From: Maritimibacter fusiformis
GTDB taxonomy: Bacteria > Pseudomonadota > Alphaproteobacteria > Rhodobacterales > Rhodobacteraceae
DNA length: 64,000 bases
Direction of reading: 5' to 3'
Assembly (NCBI RefSeq): GCF_008086115.1
Contig: NZ_VSIY01000013.1
Span: 283,074-347,073 of the forward strand
Below are positions 26,949-36,200 of the stretch, one piece after another. A model generated the notes under the pieces. That model made no database searches and was not told where the DNA came from. It saw only the letters and a list, made by a program, of their open reading frames with translations. Within the stretch, counting starts at the first letter, position 1; each line of letters begins with the position of its first letter. Made by a program: the position numbers and the translations under genes.

Positions 26949-27290
26949 ATGGCACTTGAACTCAACGGCAAGACCATTGAGACCACCGATAGCGGCTATC
27001 TGGTCAATCACGACGACTGGTCCGAAGACCTCGCCCGTGCGATGGCCGCCGCCGAGGACATCGGCGAGCTGACCGAGCGGCACTGGGACGTGATCAACTA
27101 TCTGCGGTCCGAGTATTTCGACAACCGCGAGAATCAGCCCAACACCCGCGCCATCATCAAGGCGATGAGCGACGAATGGGGCGAGAAGATCAAGCAGGGC
27201 GACCTCTATGCTCTGTTCCCGCTCGACCCGTCGAAACAGGGCGGGCGCATCGCCGGCCTGCCGGAAAGCCGGCGCAAGGGCGGCTACTGA
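26949..27290 (+). CDS. TusE/DsrC-family protein lacking any cysteine
   Basis: 113 residues. The fold signature is clear: [59 protein letters not shown] and [17 protein letters not shown]. TusE and DsrC carry sulfur on a conserved C-terminal cysteine, but here the tail reads [10 protein letters not shown] and the whole protein contains no cysteine. It therefore cannot be a normal persulfide carrier; a regulatory or structural role is more likely. Preceded by TTAGGGAGGACTGCGC, a strong ribosome site. ttcA, a tRNA thiolation gene, lies about 1 kb downstream but TtcA does not use TusE. Confidence 0.9.
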   Translation: MALELNGKTIETTDSGYLVNHDDWSEDLARAMAAAEDIGELTERHWDVINYLRSEYFDNRENQPNTRAIIKAMSDEWGEKIKQGDLYALFPLDPSKQGGRIAGLPESRRKGGY

Positions 27291-27326
27291 CGCCAGCGGG
27301 CGCGCGCACCGCGTCGCGCCCGCCTC

Positions 27327-27355
27327 TGGCCCCGCCTGCGGTGGCACCCTATATC
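27327..27355 (+). promoter_or_regulatory. Putative promoter of yidD, leaderless type
   Basis: A weak -35 TGGCCC (27327-27332), 17 bp, then TATATC (27350-27355), which is exactly six bases from the yidD ATG at 27362. The transcript would begin at or beside the start codon. Confidence 0.4.
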
Positions 27356-27361
27356 CCTGCC

Positions 27362-27610
27362 ATGTCGCCGCTCGCCCATATCCTCGCCCTGCCCGTGCGC
27401 GCCTACCGGCTGCTTCTCAGCCCCTGGGTGGGGCATTCCTGCCGCTACCAGCCGACCTGTTCGGCCTACACGCTCGAGGCGCTGGAGCGGCACGGGGCGT
27501 TCAAGGGCGGCTACCTCTCCGCCAAACGCATCCTGTCCTGTCACCCGATGGGCGGGTCGGGCTACGATCCGGTGCCCGGCGCCGACCCGGAGCACGACCA
27601 CAAGCCCTGA
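27362..27610 (+). CDS. yidD: Membrane protein insertion efficiency factor YidD
   Basis: 82 residues. [36 protein letters not shown], and the ending [15 protein letters not shown] form the YidD signature with its three cysteines. It is a peripheral inner-membrane protein that assists YidC-dependent insertion; yidC follows 3.2 kb downstream, separated by three or more inserted genes. The start ATG at 27362 lacks a good SD, consistent with leaderless initiation. Confidence 0.96.
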   Translation: MSPLAHILALPVRAYRLLLSPWVGHSCRYQPTCSAYTLEALERHGAFKGGYLSAKRILSCHPMGGSGYDPVPGADPEHDHKP

Positions 27611-27722
27611 CATCCTGTTGCGAAACCGCCACGGCTGCGGCGGGATGTCGCAGGTTTTTCTTGCCATATGCCCGCAGCACGGTAGAAACGCGCCGTCCCA
27701 CACAAGCAAAGGAGGGCGTGAC

Positions 27723-27806
27723 ATGATGACCAGCACCAGCACCGCGCACCTCCGTGTCGGAAACCTCGGCCTCGGCTGGGCCTGTCTGCATACCCAGACC
27801 GCCTAG
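27723..27806 (+). CDS. Possible 27-residue small protein or leader peptide
   Basis: Starts ATGATG at 27723 behind a very strong AAAGGAGGG with seven bases spacing, encodes MMTSTSTAHLRVGNLGLGWA then CLHTQTA and ends TAG at 27804. No run of one amino acid that would mark a classical attenuator. A short hairpin (GCCC / GGGC, 27822-27833) with a weak T-rich tail follows. The strong ribosome site is the main support; no family recognised. Confidence 0.4.
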   Translation: MMTSTSTAHLRVGNLGLGWACLHTQTA

Positions 27807-27927
27807 ACACCAAGCGCCAACGCCCTTTCGGGCTTCCTTTCAGACACATGACGTCCCGCCCGCGCCCATTCGCGCGGCGCATCCTCCATTTCTTTTGACA
27901 GGGGCCCGGCATCTGCCGGGCGAAACA

Positions 27928-28149
27928 ATGACCCGTATTGAACCCATGCCAGCGGAGCTTTCAGCCCGCCATCTGCTCGACCGGGCACTCGATGCCCACG
28001 GAACCTGGGCGACCCTGCGCGCGCTTGTCGCCGCGATGTTCGCCCGCCGCCGCCGCCCCGGCGTGCCGAACGGCCTCGGCGACCACCTGCGGCGCGACCT
28101 GGGTCTGCCGCCCGAGGCGCAATCGCCACGCTACTGGGACATCCGCTGA
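27928..28149 (+). CDS. DUF1127-like small basic protein
   Basis: 73 residues, strongly basic in the middle (AAMFARRRRPGVPN), ending LGDHLRRDLGLPPEAQSPRY, the ending shared by Rhodobacterales DUF1127-type proteins, some of which bind RNA or mediate stress responses. ATG at 27928 lacks a strong ribosome site. Family placement is by resemblance of the C-terminal helix; the N-terminal half is longer than in the short DUF1127 proteins. Confidence 0.6.
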   Translation: MTRIEPMPAELSARHLLDRALDAHGTWATLRALVAAMFARRRRPGVPNGLGDHLRRDLGLPPEAQSPRYWDIR

Positions 28150-28186
28150 CGCGGGTGTCCCTCCCTTTCCCCTTGCATCATGCCGC

Positions 28187-28215
28187 TTGCCCGACCGCCC
28201 CGCCCGGCGTAAACC
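28187..28215 (+). promoter_or_regulatory. Putative promoter of ttcA, leaderless type
   Basis: TTGCCC (28187-28192), 17 bp, TAAACC (28210-28215), then six bases GCGCCC and the ttcA ATG at 28222. Expected transcription start is at the ATG itself. Confidence 0.5.
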
Positions 28216-28221
28216 GCGCCC

Positions 28222-29079
28222 ATGTTCGATGAAACCGACGACATCCACCCGCTGTTTCAGGGCGCGCCCGCGACCACGGAGTTCAAGAAACTCCGCAAGC
28301 GGATCGTGCGCAACGTGCGCGAGGCGATCGACCAGTACGCCATGATCCAGCCCGGCGCGAAATGGATGGTGGCGCTGTCGGGCGGCAAGGACAGCTACAC
28401 GCTTCTGGCGGCGCTTTTCGAACTGAAATGGCGCGGGCTGTTGCCGGTCGAGCTTCTCGCCGTCAACCTCGACCAGGGCCAACCGGGCTTTCCCGCGACC
28501 GTGCTGCCCGAGTTTCTAGAACGGATGCAGGTGCCGCACCGGATCGAATACCAAGACACCTATTCCATCGTGATGGACAAGGTGCCCGAGGGCCGCACCT
28601 ATTGCTCGCTGTGTTCGCGGCTGAGGCGCGGCAATCTCTATCGGATCGCGCGCGAGGAAGGGTGCAGCGCCGTGGTGCTCGGCCACCACCGCGACGATAT
28701 TCTCGAGACCTTCTTCATGAACCTGTTTCACGGCTCGCGGCTGGCCACGATGCCCCCGAAACTGGTCAACGAAGAGGGCGATCTCTTCGTCTACCGCCCG
28801 CTCGCCCATGTCGCCGAGGCCGATTGCGCGCGCTTTGCCATCGCGATGAACTACCCGATCATTCCCTGCGATCTCTGCGGCTCGCAGGACGGGATGCAGC
28901 GCCAGCAGGTCAAGGCGATGATCGACGAATGGGAACGCCGCAGCCCGGGTCGGCGGCAAAAGATGTTCCGCGCCCTGATGAACACGAGGCCGTCGCATCT
29001 GCTCGACCCGAAGCTGTTTGATTTTCAGGGGCTAGTCACGTCTGCGCCCGACAATCCGGCGGAAAGTTCGCCCCGTTAA
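28222..29079 (+). CDS. ttcA: tRNA-cytidine(32) 2-sulfurtransferase
   Basis: 285 residues. It thiolates C32 of certain tRNAs using ATP and an oxygen-sensitive 4Fe-4S cluster. The PP-loop ATP motif [16 protein letters not shown], the first cysteine pair in [35 protein letters not shown] and the second pair CDLCGSQDG are all intact. Full length. No Shine-Dalgarno precedes the ATG. Confidence 0.96.
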   Translation: MFDETDDIHPLFQGAPATTEFKKLRKRIVRNVREAIDQYAMIQPGAKWMVALSGGKDSYTLLAALFELKWRGLLPVELLAVNLDQGQPGFPATVLPEFLERMQVPHRIEYQDTYSIVMDKVPEGRTYCSLCSRLRRGNLYRIAREEGCSAVVLGHHRDDILETFFMNLFHGSRLATMPPKLVNEEGDLFVYRPLAHVAEADCARFAIAMNYPIIPCDLCGSQDGMQRQQVKAMIDEWERRSPGRRQKMFRALMNTRPSHLLDPKLFDFQGLVTSAPDNPAESSPR

Positions 29080-29147
29080 CCCTTGCTTGACGTCCATGGT
29101 TTAGCGTCGCTCCGGTAGGCACCCGTCTCTTGCCGGTTGGAGGGCGC

Positions 29148-30695
29148 ATGGCGCACAGGACCAGACCCAGCTTTGCCGCGCTGCGCAACTCGGCGCGCAC
29201 CGTGCTCGTCGGCCCGCAGCTTGCCGCGTTTCTGCCGGCGATCATGTTGGGGGCCTACTGGTTCGGCGGCGAAGGCGTCCTGCTGACCGTCGCGGTGATC
29301 TTTCCGGCCCTGATGGCCTTCGCCGGCCTTGTGACGCGGCCAAACACCCGCCCCGGGCGGCGCGACGGCACCACCGGCCTGCCCGACCGGCAGGCGCTGG
29401 TGCACCACGTCGACGCCGCCTTCACGCCGGGGGCAACGGCGGACGGCGACCTGCGAATCTGCCTTGCCCTCGAAATCGACGATATCGCGCGATTGCGCGA
29501 CACCTATGGCCCCGAAGGGCTTGAAAAGATCCTGCGCGCCGCAACCGTGCGCCTGCGCGACACGCTGCGCGAATCCGATTTCATCGCGTCTCTGGGCCGG
29601 GCAAGGTTCGGCATCGCGCTGGGCAAGTCACCGCGCGTCGACCTGGAAACCATGCTGCAACTGTCGGCCCGTTTGCAGGACGCCTTCGCCGCGCCGATCA
29701 TGGTCGACGCCGCCCGGGTTGCGGTGACCGCCTCGGTCGGCTTCGCCCTGCCCTCCCGTGTCGCGGCCCAAACCGGCGAAGCCTTCGTAGGTGCCGCCGA
29801 AAGCGCGCTGGACGAGGCGCGGCGCGCCGGCCCCGGCTCGGTTCGGGCCTTCGCCAAGGGGATGCGGCCATGGGTCGAACTGCCGGAGAATATCCTCAAG
29901 GATGTCGTTCATGCGCTGGAGGCGGGCGAAATCCAGGCATGGTTCCAGCCGCAGATTTCAACCGACACCGGCGCCCTCTCGGGGCTCGAGGCGCTGGCCC
30001 GCTGGCAGCACCCCGCCAAGGGTCTGGTTGCCCCCGGCGCCTTCCTGCCCGCCATCGCCGAGGCGGGGCTGTTCGAGCGTCTGGGCGAGATCATGCTGTT
30101 CCAGAGCCTGTCCGCCATCCGCGAATGGGACCGCGCCGGTCTCGAGGTGCCCGCCGTCGCGGTGAACCTGTCATCCGACGAACTTCAGAACCCGAAACTG
30201 TTCGACCGGATCCGGTGGGAGCTTGACCGCTTCGACCTCGCCCCGAACCGCCTGACACTCGAGGTGCTGGAGGATGTCGTCGCCCGCTCCGACGACGACG
30301 CCATCACCCGCAACATCGCAGCCCTGTCGCAGCTTGGGTGCGGCATCGACCTCGACGATTTCGGAACCGGACATGCCTCGATCGCGAACATCCGCCGTTT
30401 CGCCGTCAGCCGGATCAAGATCGACCGCTCCTTCGTCACCCATGTCGACACCGACCGCGACCAACAGAACATGGTCGACGCGATCCTGACCATGGCCGAC
30501 CGACTGGGCCTCGACACCGTCGCCGAAGGTGTCGAGTCGCACGGCGAACACGCGATGCTTGCGCAATTGGGGTGCCGCAACGTCCAGGGCTATTCGATCG
30601 CCAAACCGATGCCGCCCGGAGACGTCGCCGCCTGGGTCCGCGATCACCGGCAAAAGCTTGTGCGGCCACCACAAATCCCGCATGGCGCCGCCTGA
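29148..30695 (+). CDS. Membrane-anchored protein with degenerate GGDEF and intact EAL domain
   Basis: 515 residues. Two hydrophobic segments (about residues 26-42 and 47-63), then a GGDEF-like domain (about 75-240) whose signature is replaced by SLGRARFGIA, so no diguanylate cyclase activity is expected. The EAL domain (about 260-500) keeps SGLEALARW, AVNLSSDELQNP, LTLEVLEDV, DLDDFGTGHASI, KIDRSFV and VAEGVES, the metal and catalytic residues of c-di-GMP phosphodiesterases. ATG at 29148 follows GGAGGG. Monocistronic; faces yidC in the same direction after 165 bases. Confidence 0.93.
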   Translation: MAHRTRPSFAALRNSARTVLVGPQLAAFLPAIMLGAYWFGGEGVLLTVAVIFPALMAFAGLVTRPNTRPGRRDGTTGLPDRQALVHHVDAAFTPGATADGDLRICLALEIDDIARLRDTYGPEGLEKILRAATVRLRDTLRESDFIASLGRARFGIALGKSPRVDLETMLQLSARLQDAFAAPIMVDAARVAVTASVGFALPSRVAAQTGEAFVGAAESALDEARRAGPGSVRAFAKGMRPWVELPENILKDVVHALEAGEIQAWFQPQISTDTGALSGLEALARWQHPAKGLVAPGAFLPAIAEAGLFERLGEIMLFQSLSAIREWDRAGLEVPAVAVNLSSDELQNPKLFDRIRWELDRFDLAPNRLTLEVLEDVVARSDDDAITRNIAALSQLGCGIDLDDFGTGHASIANIRRFAVSRIKIDRSFVTHVDTDRDQQNMVDAILTMADRLGLDTVAEGVESHGEHAMLAQLGCRNVQGYSIAKPMPPGDVAAWVRDHRQKLVRPPQIPHGAA

Positions 30696-30860
30696 CGCGT
30701 CAGTCCCAGCCCTGAACAAACAGATCGAACACGGCCCGAACCCCGGCGCGAACCCCCAGACATCCCGCGTCCGACCGAACCGAAACAGGGAAAATCGCTT
30801 GACCTTCCTGCCCGTGGCCTGTTGAACCACCGTGACCTGAAAACGACGTGGTGGGCCACG

Positions 30861-32684
30861 ATGGAAAACCAGAACAAGAACCTCCTTCTGGCAACGGTGC
30901 TGAGCTTTCTGGTGATCACCGGCTGGATGATCCTGTTTCCGCCGGCCGAACCCGAAGTGGCGCCGCAGGCCACGGCCCCCGGCGCGACCGCGCCCGGGGA
31001 TGCGACGACCCCGTCGACGGCACCCACCGTTGCCGGCGAATTGGCCGCCGCACCGGTGAACGACCGGGCCGCCGCCCTGGCCGAGACCGTGCGCATCCCG
31101 ATCGAAACCCCGGACCTCGCCGGCTCGGTGTCGCTGATCGGCGGCCGGATCGACGACTTGCACCTGAAAGCCTACCGCGAAACCATCGACCCCAAGTCCG
31201 ACACCGTCACCCTGCTCACGCCGGCGGGCACCGACCACGCCTATTACGCACTCTACGGCTGGGCCCCCGGCGGGGCGCTCGAGGCCGCCGACGTTCCCGG
31301 CGCGGCCACCGAATGGGAACTCGTGGAAGGCGAAACCCTGACCCCGGACAGCCCGATCACCCTGGCCTGGACCAACGACCGCGGCATGACCTTCCGGCGC
31401 ACCATCGCCGTCGACGACAAGTTCATGTTCTCGGTCACCCAATCGGTCGAAAACGGCTCCGACGAGATCCAGCGCCTGGCGCCCTACGGCATCATCGCGC
31501 GCCACGGCGAACCCGACGATCTCATGGGGTTCTTCATCCTCCACGAAGGGGTGATCCGCCAGGCCGACAACGAACTCGCCGAAATCGACTACGACGACGC
31601 CGCGGATCTGGCCATCGACCCGCGCGAGGCCGCCCATGCCGAAGCCGTGCCGGTCAGCCAGAACGGCTGGATCGGCTTCACCGATCACTACTGGATGACA
31701 ACGCTGATCCCGGCGCCGGGCCAGCCGTTCACCAGCGTGGTGAAATGGGTGCAGGGTGCGGATATCTACCAGACCGAGGTGCGCCTGCCGACCGTCGAGC
31801 TTGCCCCGGGTGCCAGTTCCGAAACCACGACGATGCTGTTCGCCGGGGCCAAGGAATGGGACACGATCCGCGATTACGAGAAAGACCTGGGCATCTACCG
31901 GTTCATCGATTCGATCGACTGGGGGATGTTCTTTTTCCTGACCAAGCCGATGTTCGCGGTGCTGCACTGGCTGCACGGATTCATCGGCAACATGGGCTGG
32001 GCGATCATCGGCCTGACCGTCATCATCAAGATGATCCTGTTCCCGCTGGCGCGCAAATCCTACATCTCGATGGCCAGGATGCGCGAGCTTCAGCCCGAGA
32101 TGGAGAAGATCAAGGAAAACGCCGGCGACGACCGGACCAAGCAGCAACAGGCGATCATGGAGCTCTACAAGCGCGAAAAGGTGAACCCGGCCTCGGGCTG
32201 CCTGCCGCTGCTTTTGCAGATCCCGATCTTCTTTTCACTCTACAAGGTGATCTTCGTCACCCTCGAATTGCGCCATCAGCCGTGGATCGGCTGGATCCAG
32301 GACCTGTCCGCGCCTGACCCAAGCTCGATCCTGAACCTGTTCGGCCTCCTGCCCTATGCCGCGCCCGGCCCGGAAAGCTGGTTTTACTTCTTCTCGCTCG
32401 GCGCGATGCCGATCCTGCTCGGTATCTCGATGTGGATGCAGCAGAAACTGAACCCGGCCCCCACCGACCAGACCCAGGCAACGATCATGGCCTGGATGCC
32501 CTGGGTATTCATGTTCATGCTGGGCCGCTTTGCCTCGGGCCTGGTGCTTTACTGGATCTCGAACAACCTGCTCACCTTCATTCAGCAGTATTCGATCATG
32601 CGCCTGCACGGGCACAAACCGAACGTTTTCGGCAACATCATCAAGTCCTTCAAGCGAAAGCCCAAGGAAAAGGACGCCAAGTGA
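30861..32684 (+). CDS. yidC: Membrane protein insertase YidC
   Basis: 607 residues. Opens MENQNKNLLLATVLSFLVIT (first TM), has a large periplasmic domain (about 60-360), and the conserved five-TM core with FGWWAIIGLTVI-like GNMGWAIIGLTVIIKMILFP, ARMRELQPEMEKIKE, NPASGCLPLLLQIPIFFSLY and GLVLYWISNNLLTFIQQ. Inserts and folds inner-membrane proteins, alone or with SecYEG. The frame opens upstream at a TTG, but the ATG at 30861 matches the family start. The stop is 28 bases before the engB start. Confidence 0.97.
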   Translation: MENQNKNLLLATVLSFLVITGWMILFPPAEPEVAPQATAPGATAPGDATTPSTAPTVAGELAAAPVNDRAAALAETVRIPIETPDLAGSVSLIGGRIDDLHLKAYRETIDPKSDTVTLLTPAGTDHAYYALYGWAPGGALEAADVPGAATEWELVEGETLTPDSPITLAWTNDRGMTFRRTIAVDDKFMFSVTQSVENGSDEIQRLAPYGIIARHGEPDDLMGFFILHEGVIRQADNELAEIDYDDAADLAIDPREAAHAEAVPVSQNGWIGFTDHYWMTTLIPAPGQPFTSVVKWVQGADIYQTEVRLPTVELAPGASSETTTMLFAGAKEWDTIRDYEKDLGIYRFIDSIDWGMFFFLTKPMFAVLHWLHGFIGNMGWAIIGLTVIIKMILFPLARKSYISMARMRELQPEMEKIKENAGDDRTKQQQAIMELYKREKVNPASGCLPLLLQIPIFFSLYKVIFVTLELRHQPWIGWIQDLSAPDPSSILNLFGLLPYAAPGPESWFYFFSLGAMPILLGISMWMQQKLNPAPTDQTQATIMAWMPWVFMFMLGRFASGLVLYWISNNLLTFIQQYSIMRLHGHKPNVFGNIIKSFKRKPKEKDAK

Positions 32685-32712
32685 CCGCGTTCGCGACGCG
32701 CCGGGTGACCCA

Positions 32713-33369
32713 GTGAGCGGGCCGATGCCCTTCCCGCTGGCCGAGCCGCCGGATGCCGCGGCGCGCGAGGCCGGGCGGCTTCTGTTCGCGGCCCCGACCG
32801 AGTTTCTCAAGGGCGTGGTGGCGATGGACGGCCTGCCGCCGGGCGACCGGCCCGAGGTCTGTTTCGCCGGGCGTTCGAACGTCGGGAAATCCTCGCTGAT
32901 CAATGCGCTGACCGGGCGCAAGGGGCTGGCGCGCGCCTCCAACACCCCGGGCCGGACGCAGGAAATCAACTTTTTCACCACCACCGGCGGCCCCTACCTG
33001 GTCGACCTGCCGGGCTATGGCTATGCCAATGCGCCGGTGGCGGTGGTCGAGAAATGGCAACGACTGCTCAAGTCCTACCTCGCCGGGCGTGCCACCCTGC
33101 GCCGGGCCTTCGTGCTGATCGACGCCCGCCACGGGGTGAAGGCGGTCGACGACGAGATCATGGCGTTGCTCGACCGCGCGGCGGTGACCTTCCAGGCGGT
33201 GCTGACCAAGGCCGACAAGGTCAAGGACAAGGACCGCGACACGGTTCTGGCCCAGGTGCGAACGGCGCTGGCCAAACATCCGGCCGCCTACCCCGAACTG
33301 GTGCTGACATCGTCGGAAAAAGGCGATGGCATCGAGACGCTGCGCGCCATCATCGCCGCGCTGGACTAG
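32713..33369 (+). CDS. engB: Ribosome biogenesis GTPase YihA/EngB
   Basis: 218 residues if started at GTG 32713 (SD GGTGA four bases upstream); an ATG at 32725 four codons later is the alternative. G1 AGRSNVGKSSLINAL, G2/G3 TPGRTQEINFF and DLPGYGYANAP, G4 LTKADK, G5 near LTSSEKG. Needed for 50S subunit assembly. Follows yidC and precedes argB, an order conserved in this group. Confidence 0.95.
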   Translation: MSGPMPFPLAEPPDAAAREAGRLLFAAPTEFLKGVVAMDGLPPGDRPEVCFAGRSNVGKSSLINALTGRKGLARASNTPGRTQEINFFTTTGGPYLVDLPGYGYANAPVAVVEKWQRLLKSYLAGRATLRRAFVLIDARHGVKAVDDEIMALLDRAAVTFQAVLTKADKVKDKDRDTVLAQVRTALAKHPAAYPELVLTSSEKGDGIETLRAIIAALD

Positions 33370-33417
33370 CCGCAGTCGGCTGGTTACACCATTGCGGCGC
33401 ATCCCGGGGACCAGCCG

Positions 33418-34281
33418 ATGAGAAAGCAGACCATGAACCGAGATTGGATCGCCACCGCCCGCACGCTGAACGAGGCGCTGCCCTACCTGCAGCGCTACGA
33501 GGGCGCGACGGTGGTCATCAAGTTCGGCGGCAACGCCATGGGCGACGACAACGCGATGGCCAGCTTTGCCCGCGACATCGTGCTGATGCGCCAGGTCGGC
33601 GTGAACCCGGTGGTGGTGCACGGCGGCGGACCGATGATCAACGAGATGCTGAAACGGCTCGACATCAAAAGCGAGTTCGTCGGCGGCAAGCGGGTGACCG
33701 ACGCCGCCACCGTCGAGGTGGTCGAGATGGTGCTGGCCGGGCGCGTCAACGCGCGCATCGTGCAGGCGATCAACGACGCTGGCGGAAAGGCGGTCGGGCT
33801 GTCCGGCAAGGACGCACGGCTGATGATCTGCGACCAGACCAATCCCGACCTGGGCTTTGTCGGCACCCCGACCGAGATGGACCCCTCGGTGCTGACCAAG
33901 CTGTTCGAGGCCGAGATGATCCCGGTGATCGCGCCGATCGGCATGGGCCGGTCAGGCGAGACCTACAATGTGAACGGCGACACCGCCGCCGGCGCGATTG
34001 CCGGCGCGCTCAAGGCTGATCGGCTGTTGCTGCTGACCGATGTCGAGGGGGTCAAGGACGCCACCGGCGCGGTGCTGACCGAATTGACCTCGCAGCAGAT
34101 CATGGACCTGACCGCCGAGGGCGTGATCTCGGGCGGCATGATCCCCAAGACCGAGACCGCGCTGATGGCCATCGACGCCGGGGTGCGCGCCGTGGTGATC
34201 CTTGACGGGCGCGCGTCGAATGCCTGCCTGCTTGAGCTTTATACCGAGCACGGCGCCGGCTCGATCATCCGAAAAGGCTGA
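33418..34281 (+). CDS. argB: Acetylglutamate kinase
   Basis: 287 residues. Phosphorylates N-acetylglutamate in arginine synthesis. The amino-acid kinase fold shows [65 protein letters not shown] and [16 protein letters not shown]. The N-terminal helix ([20 protein letters not shown]) is the one that makes hexameric, arginine-inhibited forms. An internal ATG at 33433 is possible. Overlaps the next gene by one base. Confidence 0.97.
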   Translation: MRKQTMNRDWIATARTLNEALPYLQRYEGATVVIKFGGNAMGDDNAMASFARDIVLMRQVGVNPVVVHGGGPMINEMLKRLDIKSEFVGGKRVTDAATVEVVEMVLAGRVNARIVQAINDAGGKAVGLSGKDARLMICDQTNPDLGFVGTPTEMDPSVLTKLFEAEMIPVIAPIGMGRSGETYNVNGDTAAGAIAGALKADRLLLLTDVEGVKDATGAVLTELTSQQIMDLTAEGVISGGMIPKTETALMAIDAGVRAVVILDGRASNACLLELYTEHGAGSIIRKG

Positions 34282-34898
34282 TGGACCCGGGCGCCGACGC
34301 CGCGCGGGTCGATCTCGAATTGCTCGGGGGTGCCCCCGATGGCGATGACACGATTCTGCTGCTCGGCCCGCGCGAACCCGGTTTCTGGCCCGCCTTCACC
34401 GCGTCGTCCGAGTATGCCGACGGGGCGCCCGACCCGCTTGACCGCTGGTCGAAACGGCTGATCTGGGCGCTGGCGCGGGACTGGGGCGGCACGGCGGTGT
34501 TTCCCTCGGACGGGCCGCCTTACCCGCCGTTCATCACCTGGGCTCTGGCGTCAGGCCGGGCCTGGGTGTCGCCGGTGGGGCTGCTGGTGCATGACCGCCA
34601 GGGCCTGTGGCTGAGCTTTCGCGGCGCGGTGCGGTTGCCCGGCCGGCTTGATCTGGCAACCGGCATCCGCCCCTGCGACACCTGCAAGGGCCAGCCCTGC
34701 CGCACCGCCTGCCCGGTCGACGCGCTGAAACCCGATGCCTACGACGTCGCCGCCTGCCGCGCCTTTCTCGACACGCCCGCCGGGCACGACTGCCGCGACA
34801 AGGGCTGCGCGGCGCGGCGGGCCTGTCCGGTCAGCCGCGCCTATGGCCGCGATCCGGCTCAATCCCGATTTCACATGAAAGCGTTTCACCCGAAATGA
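34281..34898 (+). CDS. Ferredoxin-like protein with two cysteine clusters
   Basis: 205 residues. A C-terminal cysteine-rich module reads CDTCKGQPCRTACPVDAL and then CRDKGCAARRACPVSRAYGR, the pattern of two 4Fe-4S sites; the first 125 residues are unrelated to any domain I know but contain WSKRLIWALARDWGGTAVFP, which resembles the cobalamin-free N-terminal part of small QueG-like proteins. Function unknown. Starts inside the argB stop (TGATG) and overlaps the next gene by four bases, so it sits in a coupled argB-FeS-sixA operon. Confidence 0.85.
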   Translation: MDPGADAARVDLELLGGAPDGDDTILLLGPREPGFWPAFTASSEYADGAPDPLDRWSKRLIWALARDWGGTAVFPSDGPPYPPFITWALASGRAWVSPVGLLVHDRQGLWLSFRGAVRLPGRLDLATGIRPCDTCKGQPCRTACPVDALKPDAYDVAACRAFLDTPAGHDCRDKGCAARRACPVSRAYGRDPAQSRFHMKAFHPK

Positions 34899-35407
34899 CC
34901 CTGCGCCTGATCCTGACCCGCCACGCCAAATCCGCCTGGGACGACCCCCGGATGGACGATCACCACCGCCCGCTGAACGACCGGGGCCGCGCCTCGGCGG
35001 ACGCCATCGGCAAATGGCTGGCATCCCGAAACGAGGCGCCGGATTCGGCGCTGGTCTCGTCGGCGGCGCGCACCCGCGAGACCTGGGCGCGGATCGCCGC
35101 ACAACTGCCCGCCCCGCCCGAGGCCACTTTCCGCGATGACCTTTACCTTGCCGACGCGTCGCAGATGCTGGCGGTGCTGCGCAAGGCGACCGGGGCAACG
35201 GTGATGATGGTCACGCATAACCCCGGCACCGCGTCCCTGGCACGCGCCCTGGCCATCGCGCCGCCCGAGGATGCGCGCTTCTGGCAATACCCGACCGCCG
35301 CGACCACCGTGTTCGAGTTCGACCTCGGAACCTGGGCCGACATCGCGCACACCACGGGGCGGATCACCGCATTCGTGGTGCCGCGCGACCTGCTTGCGGG
35401 CCGTTAG
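34895..35407 (+). CDS. SixA-type histidine phosphatase
   Basis: 170 residues of the histidine phosphatase superfamily. The catalytic RHG motif appears as [12 protein letters not shown], the second His in MVTHNPGT and the conserved Arg in [10 protein letters not shown]. SixA dephosphorylates histidine phosphotransfer proteins in E. coli; the target here is unknown. ATG overlaps the previous stop by four bases. Its TAG overlaps the TAA of the convergent bztD by three bases. Confidence 0.92.
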   Translation: MTLRLILTRHAKSAWDDPRMDDHHRPLNDRGRASADAIGKWLASRNEAPDSALVSSAARTRETWARIAAQLPAPPEATFRDDLYLADASQMLAVLRKATGATVMMVTHNPGTASLARALAIAPPEDARFWQYPTAATTVFEFDLGTWADIAHTTGRITAFVVPRDLLAGR

Positions 35408-36189
35408 AGAATCTGGCTGAGGAACAGCTTGGTCCGCTCCGACTGCGGGTTGTTGAAGAACTCGGTCGGCTCGTTCTGCTCGACGATCTGGCCGGCGTCC
35501 ATGAAGATCACCCGGTTCGCGACCTTCTCGGCAAAGCCCATCTCGTGCGTCACGCAGAGCATGGTCATGCCCTCTTCGGCCAGCTCGATCATGGTGTCGA
35601 GAACCTCCTTGATCATCTCGGGGTCAAGCGCCGAGGTCGGTTCGTCGAACAGCATGATCCGCGGCTTCATACAGAGCGAGCGCGCGATGGCGACCCGCTG
35701 CTGCTGCCCGCCCGACAACTGGCCGGGGAACTTGCGCGCCTGTTCCGGGATCTTGACCTTCTCGAGGAAGTGCATCGCCGTTTCCTCGGCCTCCTTGCGC
35801 GGCACCTTGCGCACCCAGATCGGGGCCAGCGTCAGGTTTTCCAGCACCGTCAGATGCGGGAACAGGTTGAAATGCTGGAACACCATCCCGACCTCGGAAC
35901 GCACCTTGTCGACGTTCTTGAGATCCGAGGTCAGCTCGATCCCGTCGACCACGATGGACCCCGTCTGGTGTTCCTCCAGCCGGTTGATGCAGCGGATCAG
36001 CGTCGACTTGCCCGAGCCCGAGGGGCCGCAGATCACGATCCGCTCGCCCTCGTAGACCGTCAGGTTGATGTCGCGCAGCACGTGAAAGCTGCCGAACCAC
36101 TTGTTCATGTCGGTGATCTCGATCGCAACCTGATCGGACACGTGCATGTGCGACCGGTCGATTTCGCGGTCAGTCTGCGTTTGTGCCAT
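35404..36189 (-). CDS. bztD: Amino-acid ABC transporter ATP-binding subunit
   Basis: 261 residues. Walker [16 protein letters not shown]-loop [20 protein letters not shown] signature [17 protein letters not shown], Walker [18 protein letters not shown] and switch His VTHEMG. The last gene of the bztABCD operon, described in Rhodobacter capsulatus for glutamate, glutamine, aspartate and asparagine uptake. Begins 11 bases after bztC. Confidence 0.96.
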   Translation of the reverse strand: MAQTQTDREIDRSHMHVSDQVAIEITDMNKWFGSFHVLRDINLTVYEGERIVICGPSGSGKSTLIRCINRLEEHQTGSIVVDGIELTSDLKNVDKVRSEVGMVFQHFNLFPHLTVLENLTLAPIWVRKVPRKEAEETAMHFLEKVKIPEQARKFPGQLSGGQQQRVAIARSLCMKPRIMLFDEPTSALDPEMIKEVLDTMIELAEEGMTMLCVTHEMGFAEKVANRVIFMDAGQIVEQNEPTEFFNNPQSERTKLFLSQIL

Positions 36190-36200
36190 TGTTAACTCCT

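Noticed and set aside
27822..27840. GCCC/GGGC stem as an intrinsic terminator
   Set aside because: Only four base pairs and a mixed TTCCTTTC tail; too weak to call.
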